DNA of 64,000 bases. It comes from Curvibacter sp. GWA2_64_110. GTDB lineage: Bacteria > Pseudomonadota > Gammaproteobacteria > Burkholderiales > Burkholderiaceae_C. Shown here in pieces: positions 17,647 through 25,048 of the stretch. The position numbers and the translations under genes are program-made. Positions within the stretch are counted from its first letter, which is position 1, and each line of letters starts with the position of its first letter. The notes under the pieces were generated by a model that saw only the letters and a program-made list of their open reading frames with translations, was not told the origin of the DNA and did not search any database. Location: contig MGPC01000029.1 of NCBI GenBank assembly GCA_001797315.1, positions 81,354-145,353 of the forward strand, in the 5' to 3' direction.

Positions 17647-18627
17647 TCATCTGTTCGCCACGGGGTAAACCCCTTGCGGCCGCCACAGCAGGATGGAAAC
17701 CATCAGCGCGATGTTGGAAAACAGCGCCACCTTCGGCACCAGGAAGCCGGTGTAGTTGGCCATCAGCCCGACCAGCAGCGAACCGATCAGCGCGCCGCCG
17801 GTGGACCCCAGGCCGCCGATGATGATGACGATGAAGATCAGCACGTTGACCTGCGCCCCCATCTGCGGCACCACGTTCTGCTGGTACAGGCCCCACATCA
17901 CGCCGCCCAGACCGGCCAGCGCGCTGCCCATGACGAACACACCGACGAACAGGCGGCGGATGCGGTAGCCCAGCGCCTCGACCATCTCACGGTCCTGCAC
18001 GCCGGCGCGGATCAGCAGGCCGATCTTGGTGCGCGACAGCGTCCAGGCCTGCACGGCAAACACCGCCAGCCCCACCACCACCGCAATCACGCGGTACTTC
18101 TCGATCGAGGCCTCGCCCAGCGCGAGCGCGCCGCGCATGCCCTCGGGCAGCGGCAACGGGATCTGCAGCGGGCCCCAGATCACCTTGATCAGCTCCTCGC
18201 CGATGATCATGCCGCCCATGGTGATGAGGATCTGCTTGAGGTGCTGGCCGTAGACCGGCCGCACGATGAAGCGCTCAAACGCCAGGCCGAGCGCACCGGC
18301 CACCGCCATCGCCACCAGCATGGCCGGCAACACCGCCAGCAGGTTGCGCCACAGCTCGGTCGAGCCAGTCCAGTCACCCATGGCGCCCAGCACGCTGGTG
18401 GCCACAAAGGCGCCGAGCGCGATGAAGACACCGTGACCGAAATTGAGCACGTCCATCAGGCCGAACACCAGCGTCAGGCCGGAGGCGATGATGAAAACGA
18501 TCATGCCCATGGCCAACCCCGCCACGGTGAGCGTGAGCCAGGTCGAGCCCGAGCCGATCAGCGGCAAGGCGGCCAGCGCTAGCAGGGGCACCAGCAGCAG
18601 CGGCTTGTAGTCGAAATCCTTGCTCAT
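17647..18627 (-). CDS. livH: Liv-type ABC importer permease (LivH family)
   Basis: Second membrane permease of the importer. The protein is 326 residues with about eight to nine hydrophobic segments and the LivH signature GLTLVFGLMDVLNFGHGVFIALGA (about residues 50-73), interrupted only by short loops. Its ATG overlaps the livF stop as ATGA. Together with LivM it forms the channel energised by LivG and LivF. Confidence 0.92.
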   Translation of the reverse strand: MSKDFDYKPLLLVPLLALAALPLIGSGSTWLTLTVAGLAMGMIVFIIASGLTLVFGLMDVLNFGHGVFIALGAFVATSVLGAMGDWTGSTELWRNLLAVLPAMLVAMAVAGALGLAFERFIVRPVYGQHLKQILITMGGMIIGEELIKVIWGPLQIPLPLPEGMRGALALGEASIEKYRVIAVVVGLAVFAVQAWTLSRTKIGLLIRAGVQDREMVEALGYRIRRLFVGVFVMGSALAGLGGVMWGLYQQNVVPQMGAQVNVLIFIVIIIGGLGSTGGALIGSLLVGLMANYTGFLVPKVALFSNIALMVSILLWRPQGVYPVANR

Positions 18628-19349
18628 AGCGCCAACCCCAGCAGCGACTGCTGCAAAACCTCGTCTTCGGCCAGCGCCTGCATGGCACCGGCATGCACCA
18701 CGCGGCCGTCGTCCATCACGGCAACACGGTCACCGAGGCGCTTGGCAAAGTTGATGTTCTGTTCCACCAGCAGGATGGTCACGCCGCTGGCCTTGAGCTG
18801 CTGGAAGGCGGTGATCATGTTGTCGATCATCACCGGCGCCAGGCCCTTGCTCGGCTCGTCGACGATCAGCAGGCGGCGCGGCTCGACGATGGCGCGTGAC
18901 ACCGCCAGCATCTGCTTCTGCCCGCCCGACAGCTTGCCGGCAGGGTGGTTCCAGAACTTCTCCACCGCCGGAAAGAGCTTGAAGATCCACTGCAGGCGTT
19001 CCTCGTCCATGTCGCGGGCATGCCTGGCCTGGCGCGCGGCCAGCAGCATGTTCTCCTTCACCGTGAGGTCGGCGAAGATGCCCATGTTCTCCGGTACGTA
19101 GGCGATGTCCAGCGCAGCGATGGCCGGCGTGTGCCGGTGCGTGATGTCCTGGCCATTGAAGGTGATGCGGCCCTGCGAGGTCTGCCACAAACCCATGATG
19201 GTGCGCAGCGTGGTGGTCTTGCCGGCGCCGTTGCGCCCCAACAGCATCGTGAGCTGACCACGCGGCACCTGCAGGTCCACGCCGTGCAGGATGTGGTACG
19301 CGCCGATGTGGGTGTGCACGCCTTCGAGCGTGAGAAGGTTCTCGTTCAT
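18624..19349 (-). CDS. livF: Liv-type ABC importer ATPase (LivF family)
   Basis: ATP-binding subunit, 241 residues. Walker A GRNGAGKT is at 38-45, the ABC signature is KLSGGQKQML, and Walker B is RLLIVDEPSKG (about 158-168) with the H-loop later. The KGLAP motif after Walker B is typical of LivF. Its start overlaps the livG stop by four bases and its stop overlaps the livH start by four. Confidence 0.94.
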   Translation of the reverse strand: MNENLLTLEGVHTHIGAYHILHGVDLQVPRGQLTMLLGRNGAGKTTTLRTIMGLWQTSQGRITFNGQDITHRHTPAIAALDIAYVPENMGIFADLTVKENMLLAARQARHARDMDEERLQWIFKLFPAVEKFWNHPAGKLSGGQKQMLAVSRAIVEPRRLLIVDEPSKGLAPVMIDNMITAFQQLKASGVTILLVEQNINFAKRLGDRVAVMDDGRVVHAGAMQALAEDEVLQQSLLGLAL

Positions 19350-20176
19350 TGGTCTTCCCTCCTTCCCCCTCGAGGGGGAAGGTCGGATTGGGGGGGAGCC
19401 ACGTTCTGCGCCGAGGCGTCCTGGGGACTGGCCCCCAGGTACGCTTCCTGCACCACCGGCGAAGCAATCACCTCGGCCGGCTCGCCATCGGCCACCAGCG
19501 TGCCGTTGTGCAGCACGATGATGCGGTCGGCCAGCTCGCGCACCACGTCCATCTTGTGTTCCACCAGCAGGATGGTCTTGGTCTTGTCCCGCTTGAGCGC
19601 GCGGATCAGGTTCAGGATCACCGGCGCCTCGTCGTGGCTCATGCCGGCGGTCGGTTCGTCAAACATGTAGACCTGCGGGTCGAGCGCCATCAGCAGCGCC
19701 ACTTCGAGCTTGCGCTGGTCGCCGTGCGGCAGGCTGGCCACCGGCGCATCCTGCTGGCGCGCCATCGCCACCGATTCGAGGATGGCATGCGCCCGCTCGG
19801 TCAGCCGCGCGTGGTCGCTCCAGATGCTCCACAGGTTCAGGCCGCGGCGATGCGGTCCGTCCAGCGAAGCCTGCACCGCCAGCCGGATGTTCTCCAGCAC
19901 GCTCAGGTTCGGGAACAGGTTGGTCAGCTGGAAGGCCCGCCCCAGGCCGGCACGCGTGCGTGCAGAGGCCGGCAGGGACGACAAGTCTTCCCCATTGAGC
20001 AGCACCGCCCCCTCGCTCGCCGGCAGCTGGCCCGAGATCAGGTTGAAGTAGGTGGTCTTGCCGGCACCGTTGGGGCCGACGATGGCCGTCAGCGTGCCCG
20101 GTGCAAAGCTGCACGAGACAGCATTGACCGCCACGTGCCCGCCGAAGCGGATCGTGAGATCCCGAGTTTCAAGCAT
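19346..20176 (-). CDS. livG: Liv-type ABC importer ATPase (LivG family) with repeat-derived tail
   Basis: ATP-binding subunit, 276 residues from ATG 20176. Walker A GPNGAGKT is at about 34-41 and Walker B is VYMFDEPTAGMSH. In place of the usual LSGGQ the signature region reads SLPHGDQRKLEVA, a normal variant in this family. After the conserved end (VVQEAYLGA) about 20 further residues follow, ending SDLPPRGGRREDQ. These are encoded by an interspersed repeat with CCTTCCCCCTCGAGGGGG at its core, so the tail looks acquired. The stop overlaps livF. Confidence 0.93.
   Translation of the reverse strand: MLETRDLTIRFGGHVAVNAVSCSFAPGTLTAIVGPNGAGKTTYFNLISGQLPASEGAVLLNGEDLSSLPASARTRAGLGRAFQLTNLFPNLSVLENIRLAVQASLDGPHRRGLNLWSIWSDHARLTERAHAILESVAMARQQDAPVASLPHGDQRKLEVALLMALDPQVYMFDEPTAGMSHDEAPVILNLIRALKRDKTKTILLVEHKMDVVRELADRIIVLHNGTLVADGEPAEVIASPVVQEAYLGASPQDASAQNVAPPQSDLPPRGGRREDQ
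19352..19402. repeat. Interspersed repeat translated as the end of LivG
   Basis: It is built around the palindrome CCTTCCCCCTCGAGGGGGAAGG (19361-19382) followed by a G-rich run. Similar short GC palindromes are widespread in Comamonadaceae intergenic DNA (recollection, not a search). Here it is read through as protein. Confidence 0.6.
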
Positions 20177-20189
20177 GTTGAAGAATCGA

Positions 20190-20320
20190 CAAGGAATTGA
20201 GGGAGCGGCGTAGCGAGCGCGCCGAGGGCAAGGCGCACAGCGCGCAGAAACCGGAACGTACTTGCGGTACGTGAGGATTTCGAGCACTGCGCAACGCGGC
20301 CATCGGCGCGCGCAGTAGCC
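20190..20320. repeat. Interspersed imperfect palindrome between livK and livG
   Basis: The centre is a 35-bp imperfect inverted repeat at 20247-20281 (GAAACCGGAACGTAC, five-base loop TTGCG, GTACGTGAGGATTTC; 11 of 15 pairs). GC-rich flanks carry repeated GCGC blocks. Elements with GTACGTGAGGATTTCGAGC are known to me as repetitive in this group. It occupies nearly all of the 154-base gap and has no ORF of interest. Confidence 0.6.
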
Positions 20321-20330
20321 GAGCACCCAA

Positions 20331-21530
20331 TCAACGTTTGTTGCGGATGGGGATGGTCATTTCTTCCGCCTTGATCTCGCGCACCAGCTCCGGCACACCC
20401 CAGGCAAAGGCCGGATCGACCTTGATCCTGAAGTGGTACATGTTCTGCATCGCCTGGTGGTCTTCCTTGCGGAAGGTCATCTTCCCCTTGGGCGTGTCGA
20501 AGCTCATGCCTTCCATGGTCTTGATCAGGGTGTTGGTGGCGGTGTCGCCATTGGTCTTCTTCAGGGCCGTGACCACGGCCATGGCGGCACTGAAACCGCC
20601 GGCGGTGAAGAAGTCCGGCGGCGCCTTCAACTGCCTGTAGTGCATGGACACCAGGGCCTCGTTGACCGGGTTCTTCGGAATGCCGAAGTAGTAGTAGGCC
20701 GCGCCTTCCATGCCGGGGAACTGCTTGTAGGCCGTCATGGCCGGCAGGATGTTGCCGCCGGTGGCGATCTCGATGCCGTGGCGCTTCAAGTCCATGTCGG
20801 CGATCTTGAACGGGTTGCCGCCGGCCCAGATGATGAAGATCACCTTGCGGCCCGGCAGACCCTTGAGCTTGTCGAGCATGCGCTGACCGCCGGCGGTGAA
20901 GTCGGTGGTGGCCGGCGGCAGGTATTCCTCGTGCACCAGCCGGGCCTTCTTCAGCGCTTCCTTGAAGGCCTTGACGCCATCACGGCCGAAGGCCGAGTCC
21001 TGCGCCATGGTGACGATGCTGATGCCTTCCTTGTCCAGCGCCACGGCGTTGGCAATCGCGTCCTGGCTGCTGTTGCGGCCGGTGCGGAAGATGTACTTGT
21101 TCCACTTGTCGCCGGTGATGGAGTCGGCCACGGCCGGCTCCACCAGCAGCACCTTCTTGTATTCCTCGGCCACCGGCAGCATGGCCAGCGCCACCGGCGA
21201 GGCGGTGGGACCAACGGCCAGATCGACCTTGTCATCGCCGTAGGCGGCGGCCAGCAGGCTCTTGCCCAGATCGGGCTTGCCCTGGTCGTCTTTTTCCATC
21301 ACCACGATCTTGCGGCCGGCCACGCTCATGGTGCCGCCGGTGGCGTAGTCCAGGCCCATCATGAAACCGGTCTGGGTCTGCTTGCCATAGGCTTCCAGCG
21401 GGCCGGTCTTGCTGTAGATGTGGGCAATGCGAATGTCCTTGCCCTGCGCATGAACGCCGGCACCGAACACGGTGGCGGCAATGGCTGTGGCCAGCAGGCT
21501 GGCGCGGGCGACCCAGGTGCGTCGTTGCAT
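20331..21530 (-). CDS. Liv-type ABC importer, periplasmic substrate-binding protein
   Basis: Type I periplasmic binding protein of the LivK/amide-binding class, 399 residues. A signal peptide ends at about Ala28 in GAGVHAQGKDIRIAH. The mature domain opens with the family strand IRIAHIYSKTGPLEAYGKQTQTG. GGAG lies six bases before the ATG at 21530. It is the first gene after the sigma-54 promoter at 21568-21583 and sets the substrate range of the importer. Sequence features fit the sub-group that binds aromatic or other carboxylates as well as it fits amino-acid binders; the ligand is unknown. Confidence 0.9.
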   Translation of the reverse strand: MQRRTWVARASLLATAIAATVFGAGVHAQGKDIRIAHIYSKTGPLEAYGKQTQTGFMMGLDYATGGTMSVAGRKIVVMEKDDQGKPDLGKSLLAAAYGDDKVDLAVGPTASPVALAMLPVAEEYKKVLLVEPAVADSITGDKWNKYIFRTGRNSSQDAIANAVALDKEGISIVTMAQDSAFGRDGVKAFKEALKKARLVHEEYLPPATTDFTAGGQRMLDKLKGLPGRKVIFIIWAGGNPFKIADMDLKRHGIEIATGGNILPAMTAYKQFPGMEGAAYYYFGIPKNPVNEALVSMHYRQLKAPPDFFTAGGFSAAMAVVTALKKTNGDTATNTLIKTMEGMSFDTPKGKMTFRKEDHQAMQNMYHFRIKVDPAFAWGVPELVREIKAEEMTIPIRNKR

Positions 21531-21567
21531 GGATGTCTCCTTGTTATGAATGCGAACAAGGCATGAC

Positions 21568-21583
21568 AGCACGGATCGTGCCA
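21568..21583 (-). promoter_or_regulatory. Sigma-54 promoter (-24/-12) of the importer operon
   Basis: The minus strand reads TGGCACGATCCGTGCT, with GG and GC separated by exactly ten bases as sigma-54 requires. The predicted start is near 21557, giving a leader of about 27 bases that carries the livK ribosome-binding site. The box is also a 5-bp inverted repeat (GCACG, ATC, CGTGC). Confidence 0.8.
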
Positions 21584-21588
21584 AACGG

Positions 21589-21601
21589 CAAGTGCTTGAT
21601 T
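21589..21601 (-). promoter_or_regulatory. IHF binding site
   Basis: The minus strand reads AATCAAGCACTTG, a full match to the IHF consensus WATCAA-N4-TTR. It lies between the activator sites and the -24/-12 box, where DNA bending would bring the activator to the polymerase. Confidence 0.75.
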
Positions 21602-21634
21602 TGATTGGGAAACCCTGTGGTCACCCTTACCGAA

Positions 21635-21693
21635 TGTCTAAAACAAATACAAATAAATGTGTTTATTTCAGACAAATGATTATTTTTCAGACA
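21635..21693. promoter_or_regulatory. Activator sites (three TGTCTRAAA half-sites)
   Basis: TGTCTAAAA at 21635-21643 on the plus strand, and TTTCAGACA (its inverse type) at 21666-21674 and again at 21685-21693, exactly 19 bases apart. The first two form an inverted pair. The last overlaps the stop codon of the activator gene. At 52-136 bases upstream of the promoter they are placed as an enhancer for the adjacent PAS-AAA-Fis regulator. Confidence 0.7.
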
Positions 21694-23150
21694 ATTGAAT
21701 CGAGCCGTTCGTACAGGGTCGCGCGGGAGATCCCCAGCAGCTTGGCCGCCGCCACCTTGTTGCCGCCGCTGGCTGCCATGGCGGCAGCGATGGCGGCGCG
21801 CTCCAGCTGCGCCACCTGCTCGGCCAACGGGCGGATCGGTACCGACGCCGCTGGCAGCGGCACGCCCTCGGCCAGCGTCGGCTCCAGCTGCTCGATGCCG
21901 GTCTCGCGCAGCACCTTCTCGATCTGCGCGCGGTCGATGCGGCTGGAGTCGCCCAGCATGGCGGCCTGCTCCAGCACATTGCGCAGCTCGCGCACATTAC
22001 CGCGCCAGACCTGGGCCGACAGCAGGTCCATGGCGTCTGCCGTCAACTCAGGTTGCGGCAGGCCGCTGCGCAGGGCAATGTCCTCGCCCAAGGCCTCGGC
22101 CAGCGCCGGGATGTCGGCGCGGCGCTCGCGCAGCGGCGGCACCCGGATCGGCAGCACATTCAGACGGTAGTACAGGTCCTCGCGGAACCTGCCCTCGCGC
22201 ACCAGGCGGCCGAGGTCGCGCGAGGTGGCGGCAATCACCTTGGCATCGAAGCGCATCAGGCGGTTGGAGCCCAGCGGCTCGAACTCGCCTTCCTGCAGCG
22301 CGCGCAGCAGCTTGGACTGCAGCCCCAGCGGCATGTCGCCAATCTCGTCCAGGAACAGCGTGCCACCGTCGGCCAGCTTGAGCTTGCCGTCGCGCCCCTT
22401 GCGCTCGGCACCGGTGTAGGCGCCGGGTGCCACGCCGAAAAACTCCGCCTCCAGCAGGGTGTCGGGCACAGCGGCGATGTTGACGCTGACGAAAGAACGC
22501 CCTGCGCGTGCCGACACCGCATGGATGGCATGCGCCAGCAGCTCCTTGCCGGTGCCGGTCTCGCCCAGCAGCAGCACGGTGCTGCTGGACTGCGCGGCGC
22601 GGCGTGCCAGCCGTTTGACCTCCACCACCGCCGGGCTGGCGCCGACGAAACTGGCGAAGGTGTACTTGGCCTGGCGCTGCCCGCTGCGCTGGCTGGCCAG
22701 TTCGCGGCGGGCATCGTCCAGCTCGCGCTGCAAGGCGGCGAACTTGGTGATCAACGGCTGCAGATTGGTCTCGGGGTGGTCGAACAGCACGATGCCCAGG
22801 GCGCCGATGACCTCGCCCGAGCTGTCGCGCAGCGGAATGCGGCTGACACCGAAGGTGCCGGCGCGGTTGCTCAGCAGGTCGATCAGGATCGGCTTGCCGG
22901 TTTCGATCACGTGGTGCATCTGCGTGTTCTGCACCACGCTGGCCACCGGATGGCCGACAAAATCCTCGACCCGCTCGAAACCCAGCGCCGGCAGGAAGCG
23001 CTTGTACTGCTCGTTGATCCAGACCACCTTGCCCTGGCGGTCGACCAGCAGCATGCCCTCGCTGGCGTTGGCGAACAGGTCGAACATGGAGCGTGCGGCC
23101 AGCTCCAGAATGCTCTGGGCATCGCGCGGCAGGGTGTCCGTTTTTTCCAT
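21687..23150 (-). CDS. Sigma-54-dependent activator (PAS-AAA+-Fis)
   Basis: Bacterial enhancer-binding protein, 487 residues. A PAS sensor domain covers about residues 20-125, a short coiled coil 130-160, the AAA+ domain about 165-390 and a Fis-type helix-turn-helix the last 40 residues. Walker A GETGTGKE is at 196-203, Walker B FLDEIGD at 266-272. The sigma-54 contact loop is GAYTGA (243-248) rather than GAFTGA, a functional natural variant. The start was placed at ATG 23150 because MEKTDTLPRDAQ opens the domain and TACCAT lies six bases before it. It very likely controls the importer operon directly downstream. Confidence 0.93.
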   Translation of the reverse strand: MEKTDTLPRDAQSILELAARSMFDLFANASEGMLLVDRQGKVVWINEQYKRFLPALGFERVEDFVGHPVASVVQNTQMHHVIETGKPILIDLLSNRAGTFGVSRIPLRDSSGEVIGALGIVLFDHPETNLQPLITKFAALQRELDDARRELASQRSGQRQAKYTFASFVGASPAVVEVKRLARRAAQSSSTVLLLGETGTGKELLAHAIHAVSARAGRSFVSVNIAAVPDTLLEAEFFGVAPGAYTGAERKGRDGKLKLADGGTLFLDEIGDMPLGLQSKLLRALQEGEFEPLGSNRLMRFDAKVIAATSRDLGRLVREGRFREDLYYRLNVLPIRVPPLRERRADIPALAEALGEDIALRSGLPQPELTADAMDLLSAQVWRGNVRELRNVLEQAAMLGDSSRIDRAQIEKVLRETGIEQLEPTLAEGVPLPAASVPIRPLAEQVAQLERAAIAAAMAASGGNKVAAAKLLGISRATLYERLDSIV

Positions 23151-23156
23151 GCGCCA

Positions 23157-23167
23157 ATGGTACAGTG
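23157..23167. promoter_or_regulatory. Overlapping divergent -10 boxes, activator gene and Hsp15 gene
   Basis: On the minus strand TACCAT (23162-23157) is six bases from the activator ATG, a leaderless arrangement. On the plus strand TACAGT (23161-23166) could serve the Hsp15 gene with a 40-base leader. The two boxes overlap. Confidence 0.35.
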
Positions 23168-23212
23168 GGCCCAGCGGGGGCCACATGGAGAGCCCACCGC
23201 CGTCACCGACTT

Positions 23213-23614
23213 ATGGAACAACTGCGCATCGACAAATGGCTGTGGGCCGCCCGCTTCTACAAGACGCGTTCGCTGGCCTGCGAGGAAATCAGCAAGGGCC
23301 GCGTGCTGGTCAATGAGCAGGTGGCCAAGCCGTCACGCGAGGTCCGTGCCGGCGATCTCGTCGCACTGCGCCAGGGCCCTGTCACGCGCACCGTGCAAGT
23401 GAAAGGCGTGAGCCACCAGCGCGGCCCGGCGCCGGTGGCGCAGCAGCTCTACGAGGAAACCGAAGCCAGCCGGCTGGCGCGCGAGCAGGCGGCCGAGCAG
23501 CGCCGCCTGGCCGCCGAACCGGCGCTGAGCATCGAGCACGGACGGCCCACCAAACGCGACCGGCGCCGGATGGAAAACACCTGGGATGCGCGCTGGAGCG
23601 CATCGGTCGAGTAA
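23213..23614 (+). CDS. hslR: Hsp15-type RNA-binding S4 domain protein
   Basis: Heat-shock protein that binds the stalled 50S subunit carrying peptidyl-tRNA and helps recycle it. The protein is 133 residues, as in E. coli Hsp15. The S4 RNA-binding domain covers about residues 3-65 (LRIDKWLWAARFYKTRS...GRVLVNEQVAKPSREVRAGD). The C-terminal tail is charged and Arg/Glu rich, ending in GRPTKRDRRRMENT. It is divergent from the sigma-54 activator and convergent with the diguanylate cyclase gene. Confidence 0.92.
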   Translation: MEQLRIDKWLWAARFYKTRSLACEEISKGRVLVNEQVAKPSREVRAGDLVALRQGPVTRTVQVKGVSHQRGPAPVAQQLYEETEASRLAREQAAEQRRLAAEPALSIEHGRPTKRDRRRMENTWDARWSASVE

Positions 23615-23647
23615 CGCTGCGGGTAGCCCGCCTGGGCCGGCCGCCAC

Positions 23648-24703
23648 TCACTCGATGCTGACGCGGTTCTTGCCGTCCAGCTTGCTGCGGTAGAGCGCGC
23701 GATCCGCGCGCCCGACGGCCACGCTGAGCGTCTCGCCCGCCAACAGTTGCGTAACACCAAACGACAGCGTGCAGAGGATCTCGCCGGCAGAGAAGATGAC
23801 CGGCGTGCGCTCCACCACCTGGCGGAAGCGCTCCGCCACGGCCAGGGCTTCAGCGGCATCGATGCCCGGCATCAGCAGGACGAACTCCTCCCCGCCCCAG
23901 CGTGCCAGCGTGTCCATCTCGCGCGACCCTTGCTTGAGCGAGCGGGCAATCGAGATCAGCACCAGGTCGCCGGTCTCATGACCGTAAGTGTCATTGATCG
24001 TCTTGAAGAAATCGATGTCCATGATCAGCAGGGAGGCACTGCTGCCGGTGCGACGGCAACGGCCCAGTTCCTGCTCCGCCATCTGCTGGAAATAGCGCCG
24101 GTTGTACAGGCCGGTCAATGCGTCCTGCGTCGCCTGCGCGTGCAGGGAACGCTCGGCCTGGAATATCTTCTGCCGGTAATAACTTGCCAGCGACGAGAAC
24201 ATGGTGACGAAGATCGTGATGTTCAGCCACTTCAGCGCGGTCAGGGCGCTGGCCGACAGCGGTGCCAGCGGCCCCAGGTCGCGCGCCAGGAAATCCAGCG
24301 CCCCCAGGAACACCAGCAAGGCGACGACAAAGGCGCGTGCCTTCCGGCGCGAGTTGGTCAGGATGACCGAGGGGATGAACATCAGCAGCAGGTAGTGAAA
24401 ACCACTCTCCCAGCCCGTCATCAGCGTGCCAATGGCGGCATGCGGGAACGCCTCCAGCCAGATCAGCAGCGCCGCCCCATGCAGCTTCTGCCGGCGTGCA
24501 AGCCGGTAGGCCATGGCATACATGGCCACGCTGACCACATTGATCCAGGCCAGCCAGGGCGAACCGACTGCCAGGAAAAACAGGAAATAGAGGCCGTCCA
24601 CGCCAGCGGCCAGCAGGGCCACACGCGCCATGGACGAGGCGATCGCGGCCCGGGCGATCGGGCTGTTCAGGGATCGGAGAGCAGGGATGGCGGGCGATGT
24701 CAC
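23648..24703 (-). CDS. Membrane-bound diguanylate cyclase (GGDEF)
   Basis: Makes the second messenger cyclic di-GMP from two GTP. The protein is 351 residues. The first half has about six hydrophobic segments (residues 25-175) of an unnamed sensor type, then a short helix leads into the GGDEF domain. The active-site motif is GGEEF at 270-274, an active form. The inhibitory I-site RxxD (REMD, 261-264) lies the proper five residues before it, so product feedback is expected. No phosphodiesterase domain is present. No neighbour suggests a specific target process, although a pilus operon lies 22 kb away. Confidence 0.92.
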   Translation of the reverse strand: MTSPAIPALRSLNSPIARAAIASSMARVALLAAGVDGLYFLFFLAVGSPWLAWINVVSVAMYAMAYRLARRQKLHGAALLIWLEAFPHAAIGTLMTGWESGFHYLLLMFIPSVILTNSRRKARAFVVALLVFLGALDFLARDLGPLAPLSASALTALKWLNITIFVTMFSSLASYYRQKIFQAERSLHAQATQDALTGLYNRRYFQQMAEQELGRCRRTGSSASLLIMDIDFFKTINDTYGHETGDLVLISIARSLKQGSREMDTLARWGGEEFVLLMPGIDAAEALAVAERFRQVVERTPVIFSAGEILCTLSFGVTQLLAGETLSVAVGRADRALYRSKLDGKNRVSIE

Positions 24704-24845
24704 CGGCCGATTCTAGTGGGAGCGTTGGCGGGGAAGCGCGAGAAATACAGTCTTCGCCGGGGCCGGATCGGCCCTTCTGCGGGCCGCACAAGGAATGGTT
24801 GGAATGGTTCGAAATTCGTCAGGCACGAATTCTTGGGGCGGCGCC

Positions 24846-24875
24846 AAAAACAAAGCCCCGCACGAGGCGGGGCTT
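24846..24875 (-). terminator. Terminator of tRNA-Ser
   Basis: A 9-bp stem AAGCCCCGC / GCGGGGCTT with a five-base loop (24853-24875) is followed on the minus strand by TGTTTTTGG. It begins six bases after the tRNA 3' end. Confidence 0.9.
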
Positions 24876-24880
24876 GTTAT

Positions 24881-24973
24881 TGGCGGAGACGGAGGGATTC
24901 GAACCCTCGATGAGGCTCTACACCCCATACTCCCTTAGCAGGGGAGCACCTTCGGCCACTCGGTCACGTCTCC
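24881..24973 (-). tRNA. tRNA-Ser (anticodon GCU)
   Basis: A 93-base class II tRNA with encoded CCA. The acceptor is GGAGACG, the anticodon stem-loop CTCCC-CTGCTAA-GGGAG gives GCU (reads AGC/AGU), there is a long variable arm, and the T-arm is GGGTTCGAATCCC. It is followed by its own terminator. Confidence 0.97.
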
Positions 24974-24992
24974 AAAGGTCAGGCGGAATTAT

Positions 24993-25030
24993 CGCACGAA
25001 TCGGGCCGCTTCAGCGGCGCTTCTCGTGCG
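24993..25030 (-). terminator. Hairpin after lysC, possible terminator
   Basis: CGCACGA (24993-24999) pairs with TCGTGCG (25024-25030) and encloses a second stem GCCGC-TTCA-GCGGC. It lies 19 bases after the lysC stop and ahead of tRNA-Ser. There is no true T-run, so termination may be partial. Confidence 0.5.
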
Positions 25031-25048
25031 AATCTCCCTGCACGCCGG

